Positions 10,755 to 20,300 of a stretch of 21,704 nucleotides of DNA are shown here, piece after piece. Source of the DNA: Elusimicrobia bacterium CG08_land_8_20_14_0_20_44_26 (GTDB lineage Bacteria > CG03); NCBI GenBank assembly GCA_002779055.1, contig PEXM01000045.1, positions 1 to 21,704 of the forward strand. The letters are read 5' to 3'. Position 1 is the stretch's first letter. Each line of letters begins with the position of its first letter. The position numbers and the translations under genes were made by a program. Below the pieces are notes generated by a model. That model made no database searches. It saw only the letters and a list, made by a program, of their open reading frames with translations, and was not told the DNA's origin.

Positions 10755-10934
10755 ATGAACAACGCTATTAAATTTATTAAAAACGTAATAGCCGAATTTA
10801 AGCACATTTCGTGGGCGGGGAAAAAAGAGGTGGTCGGCTTTACGGTTGTGGTGCTGATTCTGGTATTTGTTGTTTCGTTTTTTGTTGTGGTCGTGGATTT
10901 TGCAATTTCGGCTTTTGTAAATTTATTTGTCTGA
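10755..10934 (+). CDS. secE: Preprotein translocase subunit SecE
   Basis: Essential SecYEG subunit that braces SecY in the inner membrane. This is the short, 59-residue single-spanning form common outside the enterobacteria. It has an amphipathic N-terminal helix (about 3-18), the conserved turn HISWAGKKEV (17-26; the family usually has WPSRKE, so Pro-Ser is replaced by Ala-Gly), one hydrophobic segment (about 28-52) containing the conserved aspartate D48, and a short tail. The ATG is only about nine bases after the predicted transcription start and no Shine-Dalgarno sequence is present. An out-of-frame ATG GTA TGA starts five bases upstream. nusG follows after six bases, the classic secE-nusG pairing. 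Confidence 0.93.
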   Translation: MNNAIKFIKNVIAEFKHISWAGKKEVVGFTVVVLILVFVVSFFVVVVDFAISAFVNLFV

Positions 10935-10940
10935 AATACC

Positions 10941-11486
10941 ATGGCGAAAGAATATAAATTTTACGTTGTGCAGACGCTTGTCGGCAATGAAAAAAAAGTT
11001 GTCCAGATTATAGAAAACAAAATTGAGCAGGATAAAGCCGAAGGCGTTGAACCCAAGATAAAACAGGTGATAATGCCGGAAGAAAAAGTTGTTGACATCA
11101 AAAAAAAAGAGAATATTGTCCGTCCGAGAAAAATTCTTCCGGGTTATTTGATTTTGGAAATGATTATGGATGAAGAAACATTCTGGTTTGTCAACGGAAT
11201 CCACGGTGTCAGCGGTTTCTTAGGGGGCAAAACGCCGTTTACGGTAAAACCTCAGGAAGTGGAATATCTTCAGGAACTTGTCAGGGAATCCGCAAAGGAA
11301 AAACCGAGGCCGTCTGTCCAGTTCGCCAAGCATGATAACGTGAGGATAAAAGAGGGCCCTTTTTCAAACTTTTCCGGGGAAGTAGATTTGGTTGACGAAA
11401 CAAAAGGCAAACTCAGGGTGATGGTGTCTATTTTCGGACGCTCAACGCCTGTGGATCTGAGATTTTATCAGGTGGAGAAAGAATAA
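10941..11486 (+). CDS. nusG: Transcription termination/antitermination factor NusG
   Basis: Binds RNA polymerase across the cleft, suppresses pausing, and links it to Rho or the ribosome. The 181 residues have the NGN domain (about 5-115; [11 protein letters not shown] start, [16 protein letters not shown]) and a KOW domain (about 125-181) with [15 protein letters not shown] and the [12 protein letters not shown] segment. Phe replaces the usual Trp at the first aromatic position. Start at ATG 10941, six bases after secE. No ribosome-binding site is visible, so it may depend on coupling to secE translation. Its TAA stop overlaps the rplK ATG by one base. Confidence 0.97.
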   Translation: MAKEYKFYVVQTLVGNEKKVVQIIENKIEQDKAEGVEPKIKQVIMPEEKVVDIKKKENIVRPRKILPGYLILEMIMDEETFWFVNGIHGVSGFLGGKTPFTVKPQEVEYLQELVRESAKEKPRPSVQFAKHDNVRIKEGPFSNFSGEVDLVDETKGKLRVMVSIFGRSTPVDLRFYQVEKE

Positions 11487-11941
11487 TGGCGAAAAGAAAA
11501 AAAGTTAAGACCTTTATAAAACTGCAGATTCCCGCATCTTCCGCTAATCCTGCCCCGCCCGTGGGACCGGCTCTCGGACAGCACGGCGTCAACATTATGG
11601 AGTTCTGCAAACAGTTTAATGAAAAGACGAAAACGGAAGAAGCGGGTATGATGATTCCCGTGGTAATTTCCGTTTATGAGGACCGCAGTTTCACATTTAT
11701 AACGAAAGTGCCGCCCGTATCGGCTCTCATAAAGAAAGCCGTGGGTATCGCAAAGGCAAGCGGCGTTCCGAACAAAGAAAAAAAAGGTTCGCTTACGATT
11801 GAACAGGTACGGGATATAGCGCGCAAAAAGATGAAGGATTTAAATACCGAAGACCTGGATTCCGCATGCGAAATGGTAAAAGGCACGGCAAGGAGCATGG
11901 GCATTGATATTCAGGCTGCTCCGCCTTCGGCGGAGAATTGA
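11486..11941 (+). CDS. rplK: 50S ribosomal protein L11 (uL11)
   Basis: Ribosomal protein at the base of the L7/L12 stalk, contacting the GTPase-associated region of 23S rRNA. The 151 residues have the N-terminal proline-rich segment [16 protein letters not shown] (about 24-39), which is the thiostrepton-binding side in other bacteria, and a C-terminal rRNA-binding domain ending in [11 protein letters not shown]. The family usually ends near there (E. coli L11 has 142 residues); here about nine extra residues, QAAPPSAEN, are encoded by a palindromic repeat (11919-11935). GGAG lies upstream of the ATG within the end of nusG. Confidence 0.97.
   Translation: MAKRKKVKTFIKLQIPASSANPAPPVGPALGQHGVNIMEFCKQFNEKTKTEEAGMMIPVVISVYEDRSFTFITKVPPVSALIKKAVGIAKASGVPNKEKKGSLTIEQVRDIARKKMKDLNTEDLDSACEMVKGTARSMGIDIQAAPPSAEN
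11919..11935. repeat. Palindrome inside the 3' end of rplK
   Basis: CTCCGCC, a TTC loop, then GGCGGAG: a perfect 7-bp stem. Its inner 15 bases (11920-11934) equal the palindrome at 11-25 except at one base. It encodes the APPSAE part of the L11 tail and ends six bases before the end of the gene. No T-run follows. Possibly a dispersed palindromic element tolerated in a coding end. Confidence 0.6.
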
Positions 11942-11950
11942 GCGTATAAA

Positions 11951-12628
11951 ATGAAAAATAAAAGATATGAAGAATCGAAAAAACTCTTGAAAAAAGAAGC
12001 CGTTTACTCTCTGGATGAGGGTATAAAGACCCTTAAAAGTTTCAAACGCGCTAAATTCGACGAAACGGTTGAAATGCACATCAGATTGAATACGGGTTCA
12101 AAAAAAATACCGCAGAATATAAACGGTTCCGTTGCTTTGCCGGCCGGCACCGGGAAAAAAATCCGGGTCGCTGTTCTTGCGAAGGGAGACAAAGCGAAAG
12201 AAGCTGCCTCATCCGGCGCCGACAGAATCGGTTTTGAAGACATTATATCGGAAGTGCAAGAAGGAAAAATAACTTTTGATGTGCTTCTTGCCACGCCCGA
12301 CTGTATGAAAGATGTAAGCAAAATCGCAAGAATACTCGGACCCAGGGGGCTCATGCCCACGCCCAAAGCCGGTACCGTTACCTTTGAGATAAAAGAAGCT
12401 GTGAAAAATTTCAAAGCCGGTATCCTCAGATGGAAAATTGACTCCTCCGGCAATATTCATGCGGGTGTGGGCAAAATTTCCTTTTCCGACGAGGACCTTG
12501 TTAAAAACATAAATGCGTTAGCCGACTCGGTGAAGAGCGCAAAATTGCCCTTTCCCGCGGGGCCGAGCGTCATCAGAAAAGTGACGCTTGCAACCACGAT
12601 GTCGCCGGGCATTGCGGTGAGCGTGTGA
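11951..12628 (+). CDS. rplA: 50S ribosomal protein L1 (uL1)
   Basis: Forms the L1 stalk that guides deacylated tRNA out of the E site; in E. coli it also represses its own operon by binding the mRNA. The 225 residues show the two-domain L1 fold and the signature GPRGLMPTPKAGTVT (130-144), followed by VKNFKAG and VGKISFSDEDL. The family is usually about 225-235 residues. It begins nine bases after rplK with no clear Shine-Dalgarno at normal spacing; the nearest purine run is the 3' arm of the rplK hairpin. I could not identify an L1 operator in the mRNA. Confidence 0.97.
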   Translation: MKNKRYEESKKLLKKEAVYSLDEGIKTLKSFKRAKFDETVEMHIRLNTGSKKIPQNINGSVALPAGTGKKIRVAVLAKGDKAKEAASSGADRIGFEDIISEVQEGKITFDVLLATPDCMKDVSKIARILGPRGLMPTPKAGTVTFEIKEAVKNFKAGILRWKIDSSGNIHAGVGKISFSDEDLVKNINALADSVKSAKLPFPAGPSVIRKVTLATTMSPGIAVSV

Positions 12629-12650
12629 TTTCATAGTGTCAAAATAAAAT

Positions 12651-12684
12651 GATAAAAGAGAAAGATAAAAGATAAAAGATAAAA
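12651..12684 (+). repeat. GATAAAA heptamer repeats abutting the rplJ start
   Basis: Three perfect tandem GATAAAA copies occupy 12664-12684 and end exactly at the rplJ ATG; a fourth copy is at 12651-12657. They fill most of the 56-base rplA-rplJ gap. No Shine-Dalgarno is present there. An in-frame mini-ORF (ATG 12649, stop TAA 12673) of eight codons runs into the array. Confidence 0.75.
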
Positions 12685-13215
12685 ATGAAATTTAAATCCG
12701 AAAAAGTAAAGTGGATTGAAAGCAGAGGTAAATTTATTAAGGAAAATGCATCTTTTATTTTCACCGATTTTCAGGGATTATCCGTGAAAGAAATGACTGA
12801 TTTAAGGCAGTGTCTGAGGCAAATAGGTGCCCGCGCCGAAGTTGTTAAAAACCGCCTTTTTAAGAGAGTGATGGAAAGCGAGTGGAAAAATATTTCTGCT
12901 TTTTTCGCGGGGCCGACGGCGGTTATATATTTCCCCGTCGATTCGATCGGCGAGGTTTGCAAAGCGCTTTCCGGGTTCGCCAAGGCGAATGAGCATTTTA
13001 AGATTAAAGGGGGCTTCCTCCGTCCGGAAAGAGTGCTAACGGATAAGAATCTGGCCGAAATAGCGAGCATTCCCGACAGGAATACGCTCTTGGCGTCTTT
13101 CGCAAGGGCTCTCCAGTCGCCGCTTTATAATTTTACGAGCGTCTGTAAGATGCTTTTATCCGGGATTGTTTTTGCGTTGAACGATCTGGCGAAGAAGAAA
13201 GTGGAAAGTGTGTAG
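12685..13215 (+). CDS. rplJ: 50S ribosomal protein L10 (uL10)
   Basis: Anchors the L7/L12 dimers to the ribosome, forming the stalk that recruits translation factors. The 176 residues match L10: the FTDFQGLSVKEMTDLR strand-helix start, VVKNRLFKR, the AFFAGPTAVIY segment, and a C-terminal helix (about 140-175) that would carry L7/L12. ATG at 12685 directly follows the heptamer repeats with no Shine-Dalgarno. In E. coli an L10 leader with a kink-turn gives feedback control; the 56-base AT-rich gap here shows no such structure, so control must differ or act elsewhere. Confidence 0.96.
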   Translation: MKFKSEKVKWIESRGKFIKENASFIFTDFQGLSVKEMTDLRQCLRQIGARAEVVKNRLFKRVMESEWKNISAFFAGPTAVIYFPVDSIGEVCKALSGFAKANEHFKIKGGFLRPERVLTDKNLAEIASIPDRNTLLASFARALQSPLYNFTSVCKMLLSGIVFALNDLAKKKVESV

Positions 13216-13216
13216 G

Positions 13217-13235
13217 GCAAGGCTTTCAGCCTTGC
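13217..13235 (+). repeat. Stem-loop between rplJ and rplL
   Basis: GCAAGGCT, loop TTC, AGCCTTGC: a perfect 8-bp stem with a three-base loop, two bases after the rplJ stop. No T-run follows, so termination is unlikely. Next comes GTTCAAAGTTCAAA, a short direct repeat. It may be a dispersed palindrome or an RNA-processing/stability element protecting rplL mRNA. Confidence 0.65.
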
Positions 13236-13263
13236 GAAGTTCAAAGTTCAAAAGGGGGATATA

Positions 13264-13641
13264 ATGGGACTCAGCAAAGAAGAAATTATTGATGGGATTT
13301 CACGGATGACGGTTATGGAACTCAACGATCTTGTAAAAGCCATTGAAGAGAAATTCGGTGTAAGCGCTCAAATGGCGGCTCCTCAGGTTGTCGCTGCGCA
13401 GGCGAACGTCTCCGGCAATGAAGCCGAAAAAACGGAATTTGACGTTATCCTGAAGACCGTCGGCGAGAAGAAAATTCAGGTCATTAAAGCGGTCAGGGAA
13501 GTGACGTCTCTGGGCTTGAAGGAAGCGAAAGACCTTGTTGATGCCGCTCCAAAGAAAGTGGCGGAGGCCCTGCCAAAGAGCAAAGCGGAGGAAATAAAAG
13601 CAAAACTTGAAGAAGTCGGAGCGACCTGCGAGCTGGCATGA
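13264..13641 (+). CDS. rplL: 50S ribosomal protein L7/L12 (bL12)
   Basis: Multi-copy stalk protein that binds and activates the translational GTPases. The 125 residues have the N-terminal dimerisation and L10-binding helices (about 1-33), a flexible alanine-rich hinge (about 35-55) and the globular C-terminal domain (about 57-125) with [21 protein letters not shown] strong Shine-Dalgarno run of five G (13254-13258) sits five bases before the ATG, and a stem-loop lies further upstream; both fit the need for several L12 per ribosome. The stop overlaps the rpoB ATG (ATGA, 13638-13641). Confidence 0.97.
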   Translation: MGLSKEEIIDGISRMTVMELNDLVKAIEEKFGVSAQMAAPQVVAAQANVSGNEAEKTEFDVILKTVGEKKIQVIKAVREVTSLGLKEAKDLVDAAPKKVAEALPKSKAEEIKAKLEEVGATCELA

Positions 13642-16600
13642 GAGAAGTCAGATTAGAAAGGGTTCCGGGAAAGGAGTTTTTTTCTTCCGTTCATTTTCTG
13701 GATATACAGACAAAATCTTATGAGGATTTTCTGCAGAAAGATGTAAAACCCGAAGAAAGAAAGAACACAGGTCTTGAGGGCGCATTCAGGGATATTTTTC
13801 CGATAACTTCCGCAAACGGACGGATGGAGTTGGAATATGTAAGCTATTCTGCGGGAGCGCCGAACACGACGGAAGAAAACGCCAGAAAAAAAGAAATCAC
13901 CTACTCCGTGCCAGTAAAAGCGAAGGTGCGTCTGAAAAAATACGGCGACAGCGGTTCCGCTCCCCATATATTTGATAAGGAAATTAATTTCTTCAATGTT
14001 CCTTATATGACCGAAAGCGGTTCTTTCATCATAAACGGCAATGACAGGGTGGTTGTCAGCCAACTTCATCGCTCGCCCGGGGTTATTTTTGAAGAAGGCG
14101 AAAAAAATGAAATAACAAACAGGGGTTTCCAGAAATATAATGCCAGAATTATACCGTATAGGGGCGCATGGGTGGAGTTTGAGTTTGATTATGAGAATGT
14201 CCTGTATGTCGTTATTGACAGAAGAAAAAGATTTCCCGTCACGGTTATGTTGAGGGCTTTAGGTCTTGAAACCAACGAACAGATTATAAATGTATTTTAT
14301 GAAACTGAAGAAGTCCCTTTGGACAGTATAAACCTTGAGTCGCCTGAAAAGAGTTATCTTGCCGTTTCTTTAAAGGATGCGGATGGAAAAGAAAAGCATT
14401 CGGCCGGCTCGGAGGTGACGCGGGAAGTCCTTGCAGGCGCGCGGGAGTCGGGGTTAAAGATACTAAAAATCATCACAAAAGAATCGTTTGCGAGAAATGT
14501 GGCAATAATAGAAACGCTGAAAAAGGATAATATCCAGACTCAAAAACAGGCAGTGCTGGAGTTTTTTAAAAAATTGAGGATTCAGGAATTTACAAGCGAG
14601 GCCACGGCTAAAGAATTTTTTGAAACCCTTCTTTTTAAGACGACAAAACGCTATGATCTCTCGTTTGTAGGCAGATACAAGATAAACGCGCGTTTGGAGA
14701 AGATCTTTGAAAGAATGAAACTTGAGGTGCCTTCTTTGTCAAGAAGAACGCTTTGCTATGCGGACATACTTGCGACAATTTACAATATTATCGCGCTCAA
14801 TCATAAAATGGAGACAAAAGTCGACGACATCGATCATTTGGGCAACAGGCGTGTGAGGTCGGTGGGAGAACTCCTCCAAAACCAGATAAAAATAGGGCTG
14901 AGCAATATGTCGAGGGTCACGCGCGAGAAAATGAATATGAAGCAGGACATTAAAAACCCGCAGGAGTTGATAAACACGACATCGGTGATTACGGCAATAA
15001 ATAAATTCTTCGCCATGTCGCAGTTGTCGCAGTTTCTTGATGAGACCTCGCCGATTTCGGAACTCACGCATAAAAGGCGTCTGTCGGCTATCGGTCCCGG
15101 CGGTCTCAACAGAAAACGGGCCGGCTTTGAAGTGAGGGATGTCCACAATTCGCATTACGGCAAAATTTGCCCCATTGAGACGCCGGAGGGCCAGAATATC
15201 GGTCTCATCGTATCTCCCTCGGTTTACTCAAAAGTCAACCAATACGGTTTGCTTGAGACGCCTTACAGGAAAGTCGAAGACGGAACGCTCTCTTCAAAAA
15301 TAGAATATATGACGGCTTATGAGGAAGAAAAATATACCATAGGTCCGGCGACCGTAAAGACGGACGAAAGCGGGAAAATCACGGAGGATACGGTAATGGT
15401 GCGTCGCGGCGGAGAGTTTTTTTTCACCGAGCCGAAAAAATTAGAATACATTGATGTCTCATCAAACCAGATTCTGGGGCCCTCGGCGGGGCTCATACCT
15501 TTTATAGAACATGACGACGCAAACAGAGCCCTGATGGGAGCGAACATGCAAAGACAGGCGGTTCCGCTTCTTTCTACGGAAGCGCCTATTGTTGCGACGG
15601 GTCTTGAGAGAAAGATTGCCCGCGACAGCCACGCTCTTCTCACCGCTAAAAATGACGGCGAGGTTGTGAGCGTTCAGTCGGACAGGATAATCATACGCCG
15701 TGATGACGGTGAATACGACATATACAATCTAAAAAAATTCGCGAGAACAAACCAGAATACGTGCCAGAATTTTTCTCCTATGGTTCAAAGCGGCCAGAAT
15801 GTGAGGAAGGGCTCTCCCATTACGAAAGGATGCGCCACATCTGACGGGCTTCTCGCGCTGGGAAAGAATGTGCTTGTGGCTTTCCTTTCGTGGGAAGGAT
15901 ACAATTATGAAGACGCCATTATAATAAGCGAACGTCTGGTAAAAGAGGATGTGTTCACTTCAATTCACATAACCCGCCACGAAATCGAAGTGCATTCCGG
16001 CAGCGCCGCCGAGCGTGAGGAGGAAATAACCAGGGATATACCGGGCGCTTCTCCGAACCAAATAGCGAATTTAGATTCCAGCGGTATTGTCGCGGAAGGC
16101 ACCTACGTTACCCCCGGAAATGTACTTGTCGGCAAAGTTGTGCCCGAAGAGGAGTCATACGTTCCGCATGCTATATTGCTCAGAAGTATTTTCGGAGATA
16201 AAGGAAGACGTTTCAAAGATGTTTCACTGATGGTTCCTCCTGGCGTTCGCGGAACTGTTATCGGCGTTGAAGTTTTAGAAAGGAAGTCAAAACTTTCCAA
16301 AGCGGAGATACTCAAGAAAATTAAGGATATCAGCGACAGGTTCAAGGATCTTTCTACGGAACTTCGTGGTATGAAAGCGAGAGAACTGAAAGATTCGGAT
16401 AAGAAACTCGCCGAAAAGAAAATTAGCGAAAACGCCCAAAAAAAAGAAATGCAAAAAATAAATGATTTTTACGATTTTGAGCTAAAACTGCTGAAAGAAA
16501 AAAAGGACTCGGCGTTGAGCGACGCCAAGGGCTCAATTCAACTTCCTCCGGGTGTTTATAAGAAAGTGAAAGTTTATATTGCCACGAGGCGCAAGATAGC

Positions 16601-17336
16601 CATCGGCGACAAGATGGCCGGTCGTCATGGAAACAAGGGAGTTGTGTCAATCATACTTCCGGTTGAGGACATGCCTTATCTTTCCGACGGCACTCCGATT
16701 GATATGATGTTAAGCCCTTTGAGCGTTCCCTCAAGAATGAATATAGGACAGATATTAGAAACGATTCTTGGGTTTGCAGGCGTTAAGCAGAATGTTAGAT
16801 TCATCTGCCCCTCGTTTAATAGTCCCGAATACGACAAGGGTATTAGTGAAAATCTCAAAAAGTTCCATCTTCCGGATGAAGCATCTTTTCAGCTTTTTGA
16901 TGGACGCACAGGGAGCCCCTTTATGGAAAAGGTGACAATCGGGTATCCTTATATACTTAAGCTTGTTCATATGGCGGAGGACAAAATTCATGCCCGTTCC
17001 ACCGGACACTATTCAATGGTTACCAGGCAGCCCGTTGGAGGGAAGTCCCTTATGGGAGGGCAGAGGTTTGGAGAAATGGAGGTCTGGGCTATAGAAGGAT
17101 ACGGGGCGGCGTATCTGCTCAGAGAGTTTCTGACGATTAAAAGCGATGATGTGAAAAGCAGACAGAAATTTCTTGAAACGATTATCGGCGACGACCGCGA
17201 GAAGGAAGCAAAGGAAAAGGAAAAAGATAGACCTTTTATTGCGCCGCAGCCCCCGGAATCTTTCCAGGTGCTTATGAGAGAACTTCAGTCAATGGGTTTT
17301 AAAGTGGAGCTGCTTAAAAAAGGCCGGAAAAAATGA
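13638..17336 (+). CDS. rpoB: DNA-directed RNA polymerase subunit beta
   Basis: One of the two large catalytic subunits of RNA polymerase. The 1232 residues lie between the Bacillus (about 1190) and E. coli (1342) lengths. The rifampicin-binding region is at about 461-483 (SQLSQFLDE then [13 protein letters not shown]). D468, H478 and S483 match the rifampicin-sensitive residues D516, H526 and S531 of E. coli; the 518 equivalent is Thr. Other landmarks are [27 protein letters not shown], the [16 protein letters not shown] active-centre segment and the C-terminal [20 protein letters not shown] anchor region. A charged coiled-coil stretch (about 890-960) precedes the active-centre lysines. It overlaps rplL and rpoC by ATGA, so translation of the polymerase genes is probably coupled to the stalk operon. 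Confidence 0.98.
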   Translation: MREVRLERVPGKEFFSSVHFLDIQTKSYEDFLQKDVKPEERKNTGLEGAFRDIFPITSANGRMELEYVSYSAGAPNTTEENARKKEITYSVPVKAKVRLKKYGDSGSAPHIFDKEINFFNVPYMTESGSFIINGNDRVVVSQLHRSPGVIFEEGEKNEITNRGFQKYNARIIPYRGAWVEFEFDYENVLYVVIDRRKRFPVTVMLRALGLETNEQIINVFYETEEVPLDSINLESPEKSYLAVSLKDADGKEKHSAGSEVTREVLAGARESGLKILKIITKESFARNVAIIETLKKDNIQTQKQAVLEFFKKLRIQEFTSEATAKEFFETLLFKTTKRYDLSFVGRYKINARLEKIFERMKLEVPSLSRRTLCYADILATIYNIIALNHKMETKVDDIDHLGNRRVRSVGELLQNQIKIGLSNMSRVTREKMNMKQDIKNPQELINTTSVITAINKFFAMSQLSQFLDETSPISELTHKRRLSAIGPGGLNRKRAGFEVRDVHNSHYGKICPIETPEGQNIGLIVSPSVYSKVNQYGLLETPYRKVEDGTLSSKIEYMTAYEEEKYTIGPATVKTDESGKITEDTVMVRRGGEFFFTEPKKLEYIDVSSNQILGPSAGLIPFIEHDDANRALMGANMQRQAVPLLSTEAPIVATGLERKIARDSHALLTAKNDGEVVSVQSDRIIIRRDDGEYDIYNLKKFARTNQNTCQNFSPMVQSGQNVRKGSPITKGCATSDGLLALGKNVLVAFLSWEGYNYEDAIIISERLVKEDVFTSIHITRHEIEVHSGSAAEREEEITRDIPGASPNQIANLDSSGIVAEGTYVTPGNVLVGKVVPEEESYVPHAILLRSIFGDKGRRFKDVSLMVPPGVRGTVIGVEVLERKSKLSKAEILKKIKDISDRFKDLSTELRGMKARELKDSDKKLAEKKISENAQKKEMQKINDFYDFELKLLKEKKDSALSDAKGSIQLPPGVYKKVKVYIATRRKIAIGDKMAGRHGNKGVVSIILPVEDMPYLSDGTPIDMMLSPLSVPSRMNIGQILETILGFAGVKQNVRFICPSFNSPEYDKGISENLKKFHLPDEASFQLFDGRTGSPFMEKVTIGYPYILKLVHMAEDKIHARSTGHYSMVTRQPVGGKSLMGGQRFGEMEVWAIEGYGAAYLLREFLTIKSDDVKSRQKFLETIIGDDREKEAKEKEKDRPFIAPQPPESFQVLMRELQSMGFKVELLKKGRKK

Positions 17337-20300
17337 AAAAAAACGTTAAAGACGAACTGGACTTCGCAAATTTTGATACGATAAAAATTTCACTTGCCTC
17401 GCCGCAAACGATAAGAAGATGGTCATACGGCGAAGTAAAAAAAGGCGATACAATTAACTATAGAACTTTCAGGCCCGAGAGAGACGGTCTTTTCTGCGAG
17501 GCTGTTTTTGGCCCGACCAAGGACTACGAGTGCCAGTGCGGAAAATACAAGTTCAGGAAACATGCCGGAATTGTCTGCGAGCGCTGCGGCGTTGAGGTGA
17601 CCGAATCCGAACAGCGCCGTCACAGGATGGGCCATATTGATCTTGCCGTGCCTGTGGCGCATGTGTGGTATTTGAGAAAAACTCCGTCAAGAATAGGCGT
17701 TTTGCTCGGAATGAAAGTGACCGATCTTGAAAAAGTCGCCTATTATGCCAATTACATAGTGACCGATTCTGGTACGACGCCTCTCAAAAAACAGCAACTC
17801 CTCACCATTGACGATTATGCGCGTTTGAGAAAACTTTACGGCGTCAGGTTTAAAGCCGGCATAGGCGCCTCGGCAATCAGGAAACTTCTAAAAGAAGTTG
17901 ATGTCGAATCAAGAATCAAGGAACTCAAGAAGAAACTAAAAAACGAAAAGACCGCTGTCGGTATATCCAGAATTGACAAGCATCTTAAAATTGCGGAAAG
18001 TTTTCATTATTCAGATAACAAACCAGAATCAATGATATTGACGGTGCTTCCGGTTCTTCCTCCCGGTCTTCGACCTCTCGTTCCTCTCGAAAGCGGAAGG
18101 TTTGCTTCCTCTGACCTGAACGATCTCTACCGCCGCATAATAAACAGAAATAACAGGTTAAAGCACATAAAAGAGTTGAGGGCTCCGGAGGTTGTCGTGA
18201 ATAACGAGAAAAGGCTGCTCCAGGAAGCCATTGATGCTCTTATAGAAAACGGAATCCGCGGTAAAACAATTACTTCCTCTTCCGGCCGGGCGCTCAAATC
18301 GCTTGCTGATATAACAAAGGGCAAGAGAGGCAGGTTCAGGCAGAATCTTCTCGGAAAGAGAGTTGATTTTTCCGGACGGGCGGTGATTGTGGTGGGGCCC
18401 CAACTCAGGATTGACCAATGCGGCGTGCCGAAAGACATGGCGGTCGAGCTTTTTAAGCCGTTTATAATCAGAGAACTCCGCAAGCAGGGACTCGCTTTGC
18501 ACATTAAAGACGCCAACAGAGTTATACGGGAACAGTCGGGTCTTGTTTTTGATATTCTTGAGAAAATAATGAAAACTTATCCTGTAATACTTAACCGGGC
18601 GCCGACTCTCCATAGGCTGAGCATTCAGGCGTTTTATCCCGTTCTTGTGGAAGGAAACGCCATTCAACTTCACCCGCTTGTTTGCGCGCCTTTTAATGCC
18701 GATTTTGACGGCGACCAGATGGCGCTTCACATTCCCCTCACTCCCGAGGCGCGTATGGAGGTTATGTCGCTTCTCGTTTCAACCAAAAACTTTTTTTCTC
18801 CCGCCAGCGGCAATATGATGGATACGCCTTCTCAGGATATGGTTTTGGGTATAGCGTATCTTACGAAAGTCAAAGATGGCGAAAAAGGCGAGGGCAAAAT
18901 ATTCACGGATATTTCGGAGGCAATAAGGGCTTTCAGGTTTGATGTTATTGACCTTCACGCAAAAATAAAAGTGGCGGGCCTCAATACAATCGTTGAAAAA
19001 GACGAAAATGGAAAAGTTATAGGACCTTTCGGATGGAAGGACTACACAACGGCTGGCAGGATAATTTTCAATGACACACTGCCCGCCGGTATCAGCCCGA
19101 TTGCCGAGGATATGACAAAAAACAAAATCCACAGCCTGATTATGAAAATACATGAAGCCAGGAACAATTCGGAACTCACCGAGTTTCTGGACAGAATTAA
19201 GACGCTGGGTTTTCATTACGCGACGATTTCCGGAAGTTCCATTGCCATAAGCGACTTAATACAATGCACGGGAAAAGACAAAGTGATAAATGAGGCAAAA
19301 GACAAGGTCTTGAAATTTGAAAAGAGCTATCAGGCCGGTATAATGAGCAAACAGGAAAGGTATAACAGGATTATTTCCCTCTGGCAGGATACGAGCGACT
19401 TTCTTGCAGATTCCGTCTTTAACGATATGGCAAAGCAGGAAAAAAGAATTTACAAAGCAAGCGAGCCGCGTTTTAATTCGCTTTATATTATGGCATCGTC
19501 AGGTGCGAGAGGATCCAGAACGCAGGTGCGGCAGCTTGTCGCCATGAGAGGTCTTATGTCAAGACCCCAGAAGAGAGTGACAGGCGAAATCGGCGAAGTT
19601 ATAGAAACGCCTATTATTTCAAACTTTAAAGAAGGTCTGAGTGTGCCGGAATATTTTATATCCACCCACGGCGGAAGAAAGGGTTTGTCAGACACAGCTT
19701 TAAAGACGTCAGAAGCGGGATATCTTTCAAGGAAACTTGTGGATGTCTGTCAGGATATCGTTATATATTCGGATGACTGCCAGTCGGTAAACGGAATAAC
19801 CGTTTCGGCTCTGCGCGAAGGACAAAATGTCATTGAATCTCTTGCCGAGCGCATAACGGGGCGCGTTGTCACGGATAATATAGTAAACCCCATTACCGAC
19901 GAGGTTCTGGTAAAAGAGGGTGAAATTGTTACCGCCGATTGCGCAAAAAAAATCCAGGACGCAGGTTTTGCTTCGGTTAAGATCAGGTCTGTCCTCACCT
20001 GTCAGGCGCCGAGGGGCGTCTGCGCCAAGTGCTACGGCGTGGATTTGTCGTCGGGGAAAATTGTGCAGCAAGGTTCAACCGTCGGGGTGATAGCTGCGCA
20101 GTCAATCGGCGAGCCCGGAACGCAGCTGACGCTCAGGACCTTCCACATAGGCGGCATAGCGGGCAGAATCATGGACACTTCGGAATTGAGCGCTCCCGCT
20201 TCGGGTGAGATTCAATTTGAAAATCTTTCAACGATTAAAAATAGAGAGGGCTCTAAAATAGTCATAAGCAAAAACGCTAAAATGATTTTCAGGCAGCCCA

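Noticed and set aside
13260..13265. TATAAT just at the rplL start codon
   Set aside because: No -35 at a usable distance, and the hexamer overlaps the ATG, so it could not drive rplL.
18158..18730. 190-codon open frame on the minus strand inside rpoC
   Set aside because: Antisense to highly conserved RpoC sequence, including the catalytic region, with no promoter or recognisable domain; a codon-bias shadow.
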